From positions 1-38,423 of the forward strand of contig JAJTBP010000004.1 of the NCBI GenBank assembly GCA_021286825.1: DNA of 38,423 nucleotides, in the 5' to 3' direction. Below the pieces are notes generated by a model, which searched no databases, was not told the origin of the DNA, and saw only the letters and a list, made by a program, of their open reading frames with translations. The position numbers were made by a program, and so were the translations under genes. Below are positions 28,341-38,222 of this stretch, one piece after another; the stretch's first letter is position 1; each line of letters opens with the position of its first letter. Origin of the DNA: Marinilabiliales bacterium (lineage in GTDB: Bacteria > Bacteroidota > Bacteroidia > Bacteroidales > Prolixibacteraceae).

Positions 28341-28370
28341 ATCGGATGGCCTCATGCACGAGTTTCCTGG

Positions 28371-28763
28371 CTACGATTTCCGCTTTCCATAACGGTCACT
28401 TAGAAGAAAACCGACTCCGGCCAGCAGGAAAGGTCCGAGGATGGTGAGTACGATCAGGGTGCAAGCCAGCAGCGAAAAGTGGTTGCGGTGATAATTCAGG
28501 TTGAATAGAAAGGGGGCAAAGCCGAGGGCGATCAGGATGTAAAGAATGCCGCCGATCTTTTCCCACTTCCAGGCAATCAGCAGGGAAGCCGTCAGGATGT
28601 AGGACGGGACCAGATGAATGGCAAAAGCCAGCAGCTTTTCTGAGAGGGGTGCATTCCCTTCAAAGGAATCCAGGGCAAAAAGACTGACGAACAGAATGGC
28701 TGCGATGCAGAGGATCCGCGGGAACCAAAAGAGCAGTCGAGCAGTTGATGACTTCATGATCAT
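28371..28763 (-). CDS. Small integral membrane protein (DUF7670-like)
   Basis: The 130-residue protein has four hydrophobic helices (about 12-31, 44-64, 70-88 and 99-121) and a short basic tail (DRYGKRKS). The pattern of an N-terminal RILCIAAILFVSLFALD helix followed by an IAWKWEKIGGILYI helix resembles a small Bacteroidota membrane family that I recall as DUF7670; its function is unknown. Starts at 28763 and 28757 are both possible (MIMKSS). The gene converges on GH28 and is divergent from the metalloprotease gene. No promoter box was identified. Confidence 0.7.
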   Translation of the reverse strand: MIMKSSTARLLFWFPRILCIAAILFVSLFALDSFEGNAPLSEKLLAFAIHLVPSYILTASLLIAWKWEKIGGILYILIALGFAPFLFNLNYHRNHFSLLACTLIVLTILGPFLLAGVGFLLSDRYGKRKS

Positions 28764-29152
28764 GACATTTTTTGCGGGTGAAAGGTCTGCCGGAGGTGAG
28801 ATAAAATTTTCCGGTCGTTCATTTTGAAGGGAGCGGATGGAATCACCCGCAGGTAGCTTGCAACAGACCCGGTATCAAAGGTCGGAGGTGCAAAAGGGGA
28901 GATACCTGGGACCCCGTTCCAACGATTTGCGCCGTCCAGGGTAGCAGGATTTACCTGAAATATAACGCATTTTGTTGAGGAATCCCCGGATTCTGACCAA
29001 TATTTTTCAATTAACCCTCATTTATCACTATTTTAACCGACAAAAGCCACCAGGCAAAAATGGATCCATACCGGATTTTCGAACCTTCCCTGGACTTCAG
29101 GATCGGGACTGGAAGATCAGTTGTTGGGTGGCATACTTACAGGATCGGTTGG
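28764..29152. other. 389-base gap between divergent membrane-protein and metalloprotease genes
   Basis: The right part (28970-29045) is AT-rich and probably holds the metalloprotease promoter, but the best box (TATTTTTC at 29001-29008) is imperfect and its spacing to an upstream TTG is 23 bases. A near box (GACCTTTG on the minus strand, 28876-28883) might serve the membrane-protein gene. The metalloprotease frame stays open from 29060, but that stretch has no signal-peptide character. No other gene is seen. Confidence 0.4.
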
Positions 29153-31843
29153 ATGAATCGTGAAAAGAATTGGAATCTCTTGACAAAAGGACTTCCTGAA
29201 CCGGAAAGGTCGGGAAGGAGTCACCGGTACGCACTCCTCCTGCTGTTCTGGATCCTCCTGCTTTTTCCAAGGATCCTTTCTGCTGTTTCAGCCTATCCGG
29301 GAGCCGTCAGCATCCTTCAGCCGGATGGCACCAGAATCACCTTTTACCTGATGGGAGACGAAAAGGTCAAGTGGGCACGGACCACCGACGGATACTCCAT
29401 CCTACGAAACGCCAGGGGAATTTTTGAATATGCCAAAATGGATTCGGCCATGGACCTCGTTCCCTCAGGTATCCAGGCAAGGAACCCTGACGAGCGGTCC
29501 GCACCGGAGCACCTCTTCCTGAACGGGATCGCCAAGGGACTCACCTATTCCAAGAGCCAGATCAATCTACGCAAAAGGGTTTCGCTGGATATCCCGCGTC
29601 GTACTTACAAATCTGCCAGTGTCACAGGCAATTGGAAATTTCTCTGCATCCTGATCGGATTCACCGACAAGGCCTTTACAAAGACCAAGGCGGATTTTGA
29701 AAACCTGTTGAATCAGACTGGATACTCGGCAGACAATGCCACCGGTAGCGTGTATGATTTTTATCGGGAGAATTCCTATGGACAGGTGTCGACCTCCTTC
29801 ACCGTGGCAGGTCCCTACACGGCCCTCCACGACATGGCCTATTACGGTGCCAACGATGCCAACGGAGAAGACATCAGGCCGGAGGCGCTGGTAGCAGAAG
29901 CGGTCAACCAAGCCGACGCCGAAGTCAACTTCGCCGATTTTGACAACGACAAGGACGGCAAGGTTGACGGCATCTATGTGATTCATGCCGGATATGGGGA
30001 AGACTCCGGTGCCTCGGCCAATACCATCTGGGCCCATTCCTCCACCATCCCCACACTGACGCTGGACGGAGTCAAGATCAGCAACTATGCCTGTTCTTCG
30101 GAACTTAGGGGCACGACAGGAACCGGTATCACGCGGATTGGCGTGATCTGTCATGAGTTGGGGCACATTTTCGGCACAGCCGATTTTTATGATACCAACT
30201 ACACCACCAATGGCAGCTATGACGGGACCGGGAAATGGGATCTGATGGGGAATGGTTCCTGGAACAACAGCGGCGCCACACCTGCACATCACAATCCCTA
30301 CACCAAGGTGTTTGTTTACGGATGGGCCACAGCCAAAAAGTTCACCTCCGGAGCGACCGTTACGCTGAAGGATGCCGAGACCGACAATGGTAGTTTTTAC
30401 ACCTTTCAAACCCCCACTTCCAACGAATATTTTATCCTTGAGAACAGGCAACAGAAAAAATTCGATGCATCGTTGCCGGGTCATGGATTGATCATCTACC
30501 ATGTCGATGGCAACTTCATCGCCACTGCAAAGGATGAAATCAATGTCGGAAGCCACCAGGGAATGTATCCGGTCTGTGCATCTGCCACCGGTTTGCCACC
30601 CTCTACCTATGGGACCATCAACAGCACGGGACTGCCCTTCCCGGGATCGGAAAACAAGAGTTCCTTCACCGACCTGACGATCCCCAACTCTCTGAGCTGG
30701 GCCGGAGCGAAATCCAACGCCCCCATCACCAACATCACGGAAGACAATACGGCCAAGACCATCTCCTTCCTTGCTCCTGTCATACCGGATCCCCCGGCCA
30801 ATGTGCTGGCCGATCCGGCTTCGCTGATCACCCAGTCTACTTTTCAGGCCAACTGGGAAGCGGTTGCTGGGGCATCGGGTTACCGGCTGGATCTCTCGAC
30901 CAGCGAGACCTTTGCCTCCTTCATCAGCGGGTACAATGACAAGGATGTCGGTACGGCGAAAAGCCTTTCGATTACAGGATTGCTGCCACGAACCACCTAC
31001 TTCTACCGCCTCAGGGCAATCAACCTGGGAGGTGTCTCGGGACAATCGAATGTGGTGCGGCTCACGACCTTTTCTACGCCACCTGCTGCCCCCGGGAATG
31101 TCTCTTCCATCTCCTGCAATGATCAGGTAACCATACGATGGAAGAAACCCGGTGATCCCTATGTGAAAAAGTACAGGATCTATGGAGGTACCACATCCAA
31201 CCCGGTGAAACAGATCGACTCGGTTGCGGTCGGTGGGGCCGACACCCTTCGCGTATTGTCCGGTCTGGAGCATGGTCGGACCTACTATTTCCGAGTCACG
31301 GCCGTGAATGATGACGGACCCGAAAGTGCGTTCAGCACCCAGGCCAGCACCGTGATCAAAACCGGTATCATCCCGCTTATCGCCGTCAAATGGGGAGACG
31401 TACTGATCTGCCCCAATCCCGGGGATTCCATCAAAGGATACCAATGGTACAAGGACAAGATCGCCATTCCACAGGCTACCGGGCAGTTTTACGCTACGGG
31501 TCGGTCGGCCGGCAGTTTTTATGTGGTGGTCCGCGATTACGATGGTTGCCAGAATCCTTCGGCAGCCGTATCCGGACTCAACCTCAAATCGCTTACCTTG
31601 TACCCCAATCCGGCGGTTTCCTCCACCACGCTACGGTTGAGCGATCCACTGGTCGGAACGGCAAGGGTCACCCTCTACAATGCCTCTGGCCGACTGGTGA
31701 AAGAGGTGGTGGTCACCAACACCGTTAGCCAATGGGAGGCAATTCTGCCCTTGGATGGCTTGGAAGAGGGAATCTATGTGGTCAATCTGGTCCAAAACCA
31801 GACCATTCTTTCTACTACCAAACTGATTGTGAAAAGAAAATGA
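29153..31843 (+). CDS. M6-family metalloprotease exported by the type IX secretion system
   Basis: Secreted zinc endopeptidase. From this start the 896-residue protein has a basic N-terminus and signal peptide (core about 27-45). A propeptide (about 50-150) carries the AYPGAVSILQPDGT opening common in M6 enzymes. The catalytic domain holds HELGHIFGTAD (residues 334-344, HExxHxxGxxD). Two fibronectin type III domains follow (about 545-640 and 641-735), then a short Ig-like piece with GYQWYKD, and a type A sorting domain (about 812-896, LTLYPNP to KLIVKRK). The sorting domain implies T9SS export and cleavage. The start at 29153 is chosen because the 31 residues upstream lack sense as a signal. 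Its TGA overlaps the ATG of the next gene by four bases. Confidence 0.9.
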   Translation: MNREKNWNLLTKGLPEPERSGRSHRYALLLLFWILLLFPRILSAVSAYPGAVSILQPDGTRITFYLMGDEKVKWARTTDGYSILRNARGIFEYAKMDSAMDLVPSGIQARNPDERSAPEHLFLNGIAKGLTYSKSQINLRKRVSLDIPRRTYKSASVTGNWKFLCILIGFTDKAFTKTKADFENLLNQTGYSADNATGSVYDFYRENSYGQVSTSFTVAGPYTALHDMAYYGANDANGEDIRPEALVAEAVNQADAEVNFADFDNDKDGKVDGIYVIHAGYGEDSGASANTIWAHSSTIPTLTLDGVKISNYACSSELRGTTGTGITRIGVICHELGHIFGTADFYDTNYTTNGSYDGTGKWDLMGNGSWNNSGATPAHHNPYTKVFVYGWATAKKFTSGATVTLKDAETDNGSFYTFQTPTSNEYFILENRQQKKFDASLPGHGLIIYHVDGNFIATAKDEINVGSHQGMYPVCASATGLPPSTYGTINSTGLPFPGSENKSSFTDLTIPNSLSWAGAKSNAPITNITEDNTAKTISFLAPVIPDPPANVLADPASLITQSTFQANWEAVAGASGYRLDLSTSETFASFISGYNDKDVGTAKSLSITGLLPRTTYFYRLRAINLGGVSGQSNVVRLTTFSTPPAAPGNVSSISCNDQVTIRWKKPGDPYVKKYRIYGGTTSNPVKQIDSVAVGGADTLRVLSGLEHGRTYYFRVTAVNDDGPESAFSTQASTVIKTGIIPLIAVKWGDVLICPNPGDSIKGYQWYKDKIAIPQATGQFYATGRSAGSFYVVVRDYDGCQNPSAAVSGLNLKSLTLYPNPAVSSTTLRLSDPLVGTARVTLYNASGRLVKEVVVTNTVSQWEAILPLDGLEEGIYVVNLVQNQTILSTTKLIVKRK

Positions 31844-32748
31844 AGTCAAACCTGGCAAAATACCTGGTCAAAAGTGGGATGAGAATCGGTACCTGGTTCT
31901 TCGGGTTGCTGGTTGGGATCGGGGCTCAGACTTTTCTGGCGTCGGGTCAGGAAAGTGATACGATCCGGACTGCCTCACCGGGGTGGTTTGTCTCCATCCG
32001 TTTGGCTCCCGCATCGACAGCCATTCACCTCACAAGCGCATCAGCTCTCTTTCCAATCACGACGGAAAAGGGCAGCGGTGGGTCCCTGGCACCCGAAGTG
32101 GGTTATTTCTTCACGGAGCATTTCGGACTAGCCACCGGTCTCAACTTCATGCAATACAATGGAGTGGTCAGGTTATCCTCCTATCAGGAAAAATTTCAGA
32201 CGACCGACTCGGAAAACGAATCCTACGAGCGTCGGGTTACAGCCGTTCAGGTCAGCGAGAACCAAAAGATCGGTCTGTTGGGCATTCCCTTAAAACTGGT
32301 CTTGCGTAGCAGCCTGGGCCAGCGGGTCGGTTTGCTCATGGAAGGTCAGGTTTCTGTGGCCTTTCCGGTCGCAAAGCATTACACCAGCAGCGGCATCTTT
32401 ACCTACAAGGGATATTACCCCAAATACAATGTCTTGCTCGAGAACCTGCCACTTTATGGCTTTCCGAATGCAGCAGCGGTGGAGGGAACGGGCGACCTAC
32501 CGGTGAAAAGTCCGGTGATATCAGTGGGATGTGCCGCAGGATTGGATTATCGGATCACCTCCCATTGGCTGGTGGTGGCCACTCTCCATTACGACCGGTC
32601 CATCAGCCAGGTGGTGGATACTCCGGCATCCTTCAACCTCTCGACCGATGTTACCGGCATTCACAGCATGATGGGTGGCTGCACGCAGGCGTCGTTGCAA
32701 GCCATCGGGGTCGGCATCGGCATCCGTTACTTTCCGGGTAGGAGATAG
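31840..32748 (+). CDS. Outer-membrane beta-barrel protein coupled to the metalloprotease
   Basis: The 302-residue protein has a signal peptide (about 1-37, ending LASGQ) and alternating hydrophobic strands typical of a small outer-membrane barrel (OMP_b-brl/PorT-like type). Examples are GYFFTEHFGLATGLNFMQY and SVGCAAGLDYRITSHWLVV, with a final strand GVGIGIRYFPG. The ATG overlaps the TGA of the metalloprotease gene (ATGA), so translation is coupled. The pairing suggests a role linked to the protease, for example as anchor or export partner, but such barrels are common and no specific function is recognised. The longer frame back to 31732 only re-reads the protease gene. Confidence 0.78.
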   Translation: MKSNLAKYLVKSGMRIGTWFFGLLVGIGAQTFLASGQESDTIRTASPGWFVSIRLAPASTAIHLTSASALFPITTEKGSGGSLAPEVGYFFTEHFGLATGLNFMQYNGVVRLSSYQEKFQTTDSENESYERRVTAVQVSENQKIGLLGIPLKLVLRSSLGQRVGLLMEGQVSVAFPVAKHYTSSGIFTYKGYYPKYNVLLENLPLYGFPNAAAVEGTGDLPVKSPVISVGCAAGLDYRITSHWLVVATLHYDRSISQVVDTPASFNLSTDVTGIHSMMGGCTQASLQAIGVGIGIRYFPGRR

Positions 32749-32829
32749 GGATCAGAAGAATTACGCCTTCGGCGGATCGCCTCCGGCATCCGTGTTCCGA
32801 CAGACCGCTTCAGATGCCTCCGGATCCGG

Positions 32830-34563
32830 TTAAACAACAAGGGTCCGCACCGGTAATCCCTTGGAGGTGGGAAAGGTGAAGGTTTCAGTTGCCGTTTCAA
32901 CTGTGGCAGAATCCTTTGTGATGCTTAGTGTGATGTTGCTTGTTTGCAGACAATTGCGCAGATAGTTGGCCATCAGCATCGCTTTTTCCACACCATCTCC
33001 TCTACCGAAATTCCATACCTCATCCGGTTGTGCCAACCGCTTTTCGTTGTAAATGGATTCATCTGAAAGTAGGCGAATGGATTCATAAGCCGCTGCGGCC
33101 GTGAGGGAGCCCAGTCCCGCCAGGGAAACAGGATTTCTTTCCAAGGCTGCTTTCAACATGGGTCGCCAGTCGTCGAGATCTGCCAGGCGATAGGCATAGC
33201 AGGCCAGATGGGCTGTCTCATTCCGATCCGCAAAAATTCGTATACATTCGATAATCTCCTCTCTTGACTGGTCCGTTCGGATCGGTATCCTTTCAGTCGG
33301 GAAAAAGGTTTTGTCTGCCGAGGGCAACCGGGGGTCCACGGTCAGGAATCGTCCCAGTTCACTGAAAAGCTGCAGGAAGGAGTCTCCCTTGAAGCAGACC
33401 TGGTGGCAGTCGGCCAGGGAATGGCAATGGTTCATCAGATCGTTCAGGGTCGCATCCGGATTGTTTCTGAGCAGTTCAAGTACCTGCTGAAGCACGAGTC
33501 TGTTGGGAAGCGGATTCACACAGAACTCTTCATCATCGATCTCATTCAGAAGCGGCGAGCTGTTTTCCTCCGTGAAGACAAATTTTGTGGAATGTTCGTA
33601 TTCGAAGATGGTCTCCAGTGGCACATAGTGATTCCTGGCATTGATCGGATGCCGGTATTGGAAACACTTCTTGAATTTCATGTGGTAGCGCAGGAAATTG
33701 ATGAACAGCTCGGGAGAAACCGGGATGGTCAGGAAGCTGCGCAGCTTGTCGGCAAAACGAAGGTAAGACTCCTGATCAATGGTCGCTTCGCCGTAGAGAT
33801 GGTGGATGTACCCGGAAAGGTGAGCCACGATGGTCACCTTTTCGTTTTCCAGTGCCCTGCGGGCCCGCGTGGAGATCGAGGTTCCGTTGAACCACATCTT
33901 CTTGGTCACAATTCGACGGTTGTTGGTCAGCAATCCCTCCTGCAGATCAATGAAGTTCTGTGAGTGCAGGGGCGTTCCCATCATGTAGATGTTCTCGAGC
34001 GGGATCTTTCCCACAATGAAAAGGGCCGCAGCATAAAGGGCAGCGAAGGAGACACACTCTCCTGCGCCGCTCTGGAAGGATGGCCTGTGACAGAAAGCGG
34101 TCATGGCCTCAATGGTCTCCGTTTTCCAGTATGGGATGATGTTCGTATCGTATTGGTCCAGACCAAAATGCCTTCGGATGTCGATGTCGAAATAGTACTT
34201 GTCGCCTTCGTATCCAAAAAGGGCATTCGATTGTCGAAGGGTCTCCGTATCCAGAATGGTCTTGAACCGTTCGATCTCTTGCTCCTTGGTCGTCAATCCC
34301 CAGGTTTCAAGATCCAGATTGAACACATAATGGTCCATGATGTACTGCTTGATCCGGTTGATCTTGTAATTGGCCGATTTCCGGTCGATCTCCCTAAACC
34401 AGGGATCATCCCTCCAGGTCCAGATGATCGGACTCATGATGTTGGCCAAAACAAGGGAGTACATCAGGTCGGGGAAGACAAAGATCTCCATATCCGACAA
34501 GGTATAGGCAGAAGAATATTTCTCGAGGGATCGCAGGTCATTAAAATCTGGGCGGATCGTCAT
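32830..34563 (-). CDS. Uncharacterised protein with possible transglutaminase-like centre
   Basis: The 577-residue soluble protein has no signal peptide or membrane segment. I do not recognise the whole. The segment SGAGECVSFAALYAAALFIVG (Cys170) followed by MGTPLHSQNF (His200) resembles the Cys-helix then His-strand of transglutaminase-like or papain-fold proteins; an Asn/Asp follows at 203-206 or later. The C-terminal half is helical, with His/Cys-rich pieces (DLMNHCHSLADCHQVCF). The start at 34563 is the first ATG, and a perfect -7 box lies about 120 bases upstream. The gene is divergent from the kinase gene and converges on the barrel-protein gene. Peptidase, ligase-like or purely structural roles are all open. 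Confidence 0.6.
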   Translation of the reverse strand: MTIRPDFNDLRSLEKYSSAYTLSDMEIFVFPDLMYSLVLANIMSPIIWTWRDDPWFREIDRKSANYKINRIKQYIMDHYVFNLDLETWGLTTKEQEIERFKTILDTETLRQSNALFGYEGDKYYFDIDIRRHFGLDQYDTNIIPYWKTETIEAMTAFCHRPSFQSGAGECVSFAALYAAALFIVGKIPLENIYMMGTPLHSQNFIDLQEGLLTNNRRIVTKKMWFNGTSISTRARRALENEKVTIVAHLSGYIHHLYGEATIDQESYLRFADKLRSFLTIPVSPELFINFLRYHMKFKKCFQYRHPINARNHYVPLETIFEYEHSTKFVFTEENSSPLLNEIDDEEFCVNPLPNRLVLQQVLELLRNNPDATLNDLMNHCHSLADCHQVCFKGDSFLQLFSELGRFLTVDPRLPSADKTFFPTERIPIRTDQSREEIIECIRIFADRNETAHLACYAYRLADLDDWRPMLKAALERNPVSLAGLGSLTAAAAYESIRLLSDESIYNEKRLAQPDEVWNFGRGDGVEKAMLMANYLRNCLQTSNITLSITKDSATVETATETFTFPTSKGLPVRTLVV

Positions 34564-34686
34564 AGGGAATGGGTTTGTATCCGGAAGCCTTTCGCCAAAG
34601 GCTTGGCTTCATTCATTAAACGCCGGGAAAGGAATAAGGTTCCGGTGGATCGATGGTACGGATTCCACTCCGCACCCGGCCTGGTG

Positions 34687-34694
34687 CAAAGATA
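34687..34694 (-). promoter_or_regulatory. Perfect -7 box (TATCTTTG) for the transglutaminase-like gene
   Basis: Full match to TAnnTTTG on the minus strand. The transcription start would be near 34680, leaving a leader of about 117 bases. No TTTG was found at the -33 distance. Confidence 0.5.
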
Positions 34695-34956
34695 ACAGTT
34701 TACATTCGGACTGGACCCGTATGAGCCCCAAAGGGAATCCAATCCATCTTCCGATCCGCCTTTTTTATCCCAGGGTATTCTAAATGGCAGGATGACAATT
34801 TCATAGGTAAATAGGCAAGGGATTGGCATAGGGATTCATTAAACATTTTCTCTGGTCGAATGTTATGAATATAGTTTCTTAACGATGCTAAATCAAGGAG
34901 CCCATCCGTCTTGAGAACGGCTTCCGAATCAACAGATGTTAATATTGGAAACGGGC

Positions 34957-34988
34957 TTTGCTTTTAGACTTACTTTTATTTACTTTTA
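34957..34988 (+). promoter_or_regulatory. Candidate promoter of the PAS histidine kinase
   Basis: TTTG (34957-34960), then 20 bases, then TACTTTTA (34981-34988), one base from TAnnTTTG. TACTTTTA is also present in tandem at 34971-34978. A start near 34995 supports the ATG at 35039 over the upstream TTG at 34958, which lies inside this promoter. Confidence 0.55.
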
Positions 34989-35038
34989 TTGGTTTGATTT
35001 CCACAAGATCTAAACCAATACTTAACCAAAAATTCCGG

Positions 35039-38000
35039 ATGAAACAAGAGGGTCACCTACCAGACACCTGTGATTTGATACCGGTTGGTGCCACGGAGGG
35101 GCCTTCGGCTTCCCAAGCCTTGTATTGCCTTGACGAAACGGATGAATTCTCCACGCATGGTTCGACAAACCTGAACAGTTCAGTTGCCTTGGGTGAGCCT
35201 ACGACGGCTTCCCATCACCTGCTTCTCCGGGAGGATACCTTTCGCCAAACATTGGATTGTCTTCTGGAGGGTTGCCAAATCATCGGTTTTGATTGGCGAT
35301 ACCTTTACCTGAACAAAATGGCCGAAGTTCACAACAAGAGGCCAAACAGCGAGATGCTGGGCAAAATTTATACAGACTGTTGGCCGGGCATTCGGGAGAC
35401 CCCTGTTTTTGAATTCATACGGTTGGCCATGGAGCAAAGGATTCCAAGGCGTTTGGAAAATAATTTTGTGTTTCCGGATGGTTCAGACGGATGGTTTGAT
35501 GTGAACATTCAGCCCTCACCCGATGGTGTATTCCTCCTGACGATCGATGTGACGGAACAAAAAAGGGCTGAAATCGCCATGCGCGAAAGTGAAGAGAAAT
35601 ACCGGTTGGTGGCAGATAATGCAGCCGACTGGATCTATTGGGTTGCGCCGGATGGTCAAATGAAATATGTTTCACCTGCCTGTAAATTGACCACCGGGTT
35701 TGATGCCCAAGATTTTTTGACAATTCCCAATCTTTTGCTGGATGTCGTTCATCCGGAAGACCGGCACATCATCGAAGCACACCAACGACATCCGGATGCC
35801 ATGCGGAGTTCCGACCATTTGGAATTTCGGGTGATGAACAAAAATGGTGCGATCTCCTGGATCAGCCACAGCTGCAGTCCGATTTATTCTCAAAAGGGTG
35901 AATTTTTGGGACGCAGGGGATCGAATCGTGACATCACCCAGCAAAAATTGAGCAAGGAGCTTCTCGATGAAAGCGAGTCCCGATTTTATAAACTCTATGA
36001 CAACGGCCCCTTTGGCATGGCACTGGTCGATGATCGTTTCCACTTCATCCAGGTGAATGCCCAATACGTTCGCATGTTGGGATATACGGAAGAGGAGCTG
36101 CGGCAAAAATCAACGGGCGACATCACCCATCCAGACGATTGGGCTACTGACCAAATCTACCTGGGAAAGTTGGTCAATCGTGAGATTTCCGTCTACCAGA
36201 CAGAGAAGAGATACCTCCGAAAGGATGGTGCCCTGATGTGGGGATCACTTACCGTTACGGCCAACTACACCAGCGAAGGTCAGTTCCTGTACAACCTGGC
36301 CATTCTGGAAGACATCACCGACAGAAAGCGGAACGAAGTGGCCTTGATGGACAGCGAGGCACTCTTTTCCAAGATCTTTCATGCGAGTCCGTTTCCCATC
36401 ACCCTGGCCGATCCCGAGACAGATCAATGGGTAGAAGTCAATGAGGCTTTTCTCTCGCTGACCGGTTATTCCCGCAGTGAGATTGTCGGTCACATTTTCA
36501 GGGAGATTAACTTGTGGAAGGACTTTGGAGATCGACAGCGAATGAAGGAGTCGGTGGTCAGGGATGGTTCGGTCAGAGATCTGGAGATCAAAATTCTGAC
36601 CAAGGATGGATCGGAGCGGATCATGCTGATGTGCGTGGAATTGATCCATCTTGCCAAGAGGAGATACCTGCTGCTGATGGGAAATGACATCACCGATCGG
36701 AAAAAGGTGGAAGAGATGTTGCTTTACAAGGATCGGCTCATGTATGAAGTGGGCAAGATCGCAAAGGTGGGTGGTTGGGAAATTGATTGTCTGAAAAATG
36801 CCGCGAGTTGGACCGAAGCCGTGGCCTTGATCCATGATGTGGATCCTGCTTTGCCTACCACCGTGGAAACGGGAATTGATTATTATACGGATGAATCGAG
36901 ACCTGTCATCGAGAAAGCCGTTCGGGAAGCCTTGGAAGAGGGGAAACCCTACGATGTGGAGTTGGAAATCGTCTCCGCGACGGGCGTTCACAAGTGGGTG
37001 CGGACCATTGGTCATCCGGTCGTCGAAGATGGGAAGGTCGTGAAGGTTTTTGGGTCGATTCAGGACATTTCAGAAATCAAAAGGGTGGAAGATGAACTTC
37101 GTCAAAGCGAAGAGAAGTTCAGAATCCTTATGGAAAATCTACCCCTTCCGGTAGCCGTTGTGAATGGAACCGGTACAATCTATTTCAGAAATGAGCGTTT
37201 TATTGACGCTTTTGGATACTCGCTGGAGGAAATTCCCACCATCCATGAGTGGTGGGAAGTGGCCTATCCGGACGAACAATACAGACTGGCGGTCCGTACT
37301 TACTGGCTCTCACTTTTGCAGGATTCTGTCAATTCAAATAAAGACATGGATGTTGCCGAGTACCATATTACCTGCAAGAATGGGGAGGTCAAGACATGCC
37401 TGATTTCCGGGATCATCATCAAGGAGAATATATTGGTTACCTTCATCGACATCACGGAGAGAAAACGGGCAGAAGAAGAGATCATCCACCTGAACCAGAC
37501 GCTGGAACGGAGGGTGGAGGACCGGACCCTGAAACTGCAGGAGGTCAACAAGGAGTTGGAGGCCTTCTCCTATTCTGTCTCTCATGACCTGCGGGCGCCC
37601 TTGCGGCACATCATCGGTTTTGTCGATCTCCTGAATGAAAGATATTATGAAAATCTGCCGGATAAGGGTCAGCACTATCTGCGAACGATCGTCTCATCGG
37701 CCAATCAAATGGGACAACTGATTGAAGATTTGTTGAAATTTTCCCGGACCGGCAGGCAGGAGATGCAGTCGGTCCATCTGGACATGAACCTTGTGGTGAA
37801 AGAGACGTTGCTACAAATTCAGCACGACGTAAAGGAGCGGAAGATCCATTGGCAAGTTGACGACATGCCCATGGTGATGGGCGATCATCCGCTGCTTAGA
37901 ATGGTGTGGTACAACCTGCTGAGCAATGCAGTAAAGTTTACCCAGCAACGTGAGGTCGCAGAAATCCATCTGGGTTATATCCGAACAAAGGAGGAACATC

Positions 38001-38218
38001 AGTTTTTTGTTCGGGACAACGGAGCAGGTTTTGATATGAAATACAGTCAGAAATTGTTCGGGGTTTTCCAAAGGCTCCATTCCAAGAGTGAGTTTGAAGG
38101 AACCGGAATCGGTCTGGCCAATGTCCGGCGAATCGTTGCCAAACACGGTGGTCGCACCTGGGCTGAGTCGAAACTGGAGGAAGGGGCAGTATTTTATTTT
38201 TCGTTACCGTATAAATAA
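35039..38218 (+). CDS. Soluble sensor histidine kinase with about six PAS domains
   Basis: The 1059-residue protein has no transmembrane segment, so it senses cytoplasmic signals (redox, light or ligands). After a short N-terminus come about six PAS/PAC units between residues 60 and 805, most ending in the PAC signature (DVTEQKRAE, DITQQKLS, DITDRKRNE, DITDRKKVE, DISEIKRVE, DITERKRAE). A coiled-coil linker leads to a HisKA domain with phospho-acceptor His849 in YSVSHDLRAPL. The HATPase domain has an N box (NLLSN 959-963), a G1 box (DNGAG 993-997) and a G2 box (GTGIGL). ATG 35039 is chosen over TTG 34958 because of the promoter. A response-regulator gene follows after 4 bases and is the likely partner. 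Ligands of the PAS domains cannot be told. Confidence 0.92.
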   Translation: MKQEGHLPDTCDLIPVGATEGPSASQALYCLDETDEFSTHGSTNLNSSVALGEPTTASHHLLLREDTFRQTLDCLLEGCQIIGFDWRYLYLNKMAEVHNKRPNSEMLGKIYTDCWPGIRETPVFEFIRLAMEQRIPRRLENNFVFPDGSDGWFDVNIQPSPDGVFLLTIDVTEQKRAEIAMRESEEKYRLVADNAADWIYWVAPDGQMKYVSPACKLTTGFDAQDFLTIPNLLLDVVHPEDRHIIEAHQRHPDAMRSSDHLEFRVMNKNGAISWISHSCSPIYSQKGEFLGRRGSNRDITQQKLSKELLDESESRFYKLYDNGPFGMALVDDRFHFIQVNAQYVRMLGYTEEELRQKSTGDITHPDDWATDQIYLGKLVNREISVYQTEKRYLRKDGALMWGSLTVTANYTSEGQFLYNLAILEDITDRKRNEVALMDSEALFSKIFHASPFPITLADPETDQWVEVNEAFLSLTGYSRSEIVGHIFREINLWKDFGDRQRMKESVVRDGSVRDLEIKILTKDGSERIMLMCVELIHLAKRRYLLLMGNDITDRKKVEEMLLYKDRLMYEVGKIAKVGGWEIDCLKNAASWTEAVALIHDVDPALPTTVETGIDYYTDESRPVIEKAVREALEEGKPYDVELEIVSATGVHKWVRTIGHPVVEDGKVVKVFGSIQDISEIKRVEDELRQSEEKFRILMENLPLPVAVVNGTGTIYFRNERFIDAFGYSLEEIPTIHEWWEVAYPDEQYRLAVRTYWLSLLQDSVNSNKDMDVAEYHITCKNGEVKTCLISGIIIKENILVTFIDITERKRAEEEIIHLNQTLERRVEDRTLKLQEVNKELEAFSYSVSHDLRAPLRHIIGFVDLLNERYYENLPDKGQHYLRTIVSSANQMGQLIEDLLKFSRTGRQEMQSVHLDMNLVVKETLLQIQHDVKERKIHWQVDDMPMVMGDHPLLRMVWYNLLSNAVKFTQQREVAEIHLGYIRTKEEHQFFVRDNGAGFDMKYSQKLFGVFQRLHSKSEFEGTGIGLANVRRIVAKHGGRTWAESKLEEGAVFYFSLPYK

Positions 38219-38222
38219 AAGG

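Larger units (their letters stand above)
34564..35038. other. 475-base divergent regulatory region
   Basis: Lies between the transglutaminase-like gene (minus) and the PAS kinase gene (plus). It holds a promoter-like box for each side (34687-34694 minus, 34957-34988 plus). The part from about 34830 is distinctly AT-rich. No additional coding frame or RNA gene is recognised. Confidence 0.5.

Noticed and set aside
29567-31444. 625-codon open frame on the minus strand, antisense to the metalloprotease
   Set aside because: Low-complexity Gly/Asp/Val-rich translation without domains, exactly opposite a protein with HExxH motif, FN3 domains and sorting domain.
32749-32829. GC-rich short inverted pieces between convergent barrel-protein and transglutaminase-like genes
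   Set aside because: Arms of only about 5 bases and no T-run; not enough to call a terminator.
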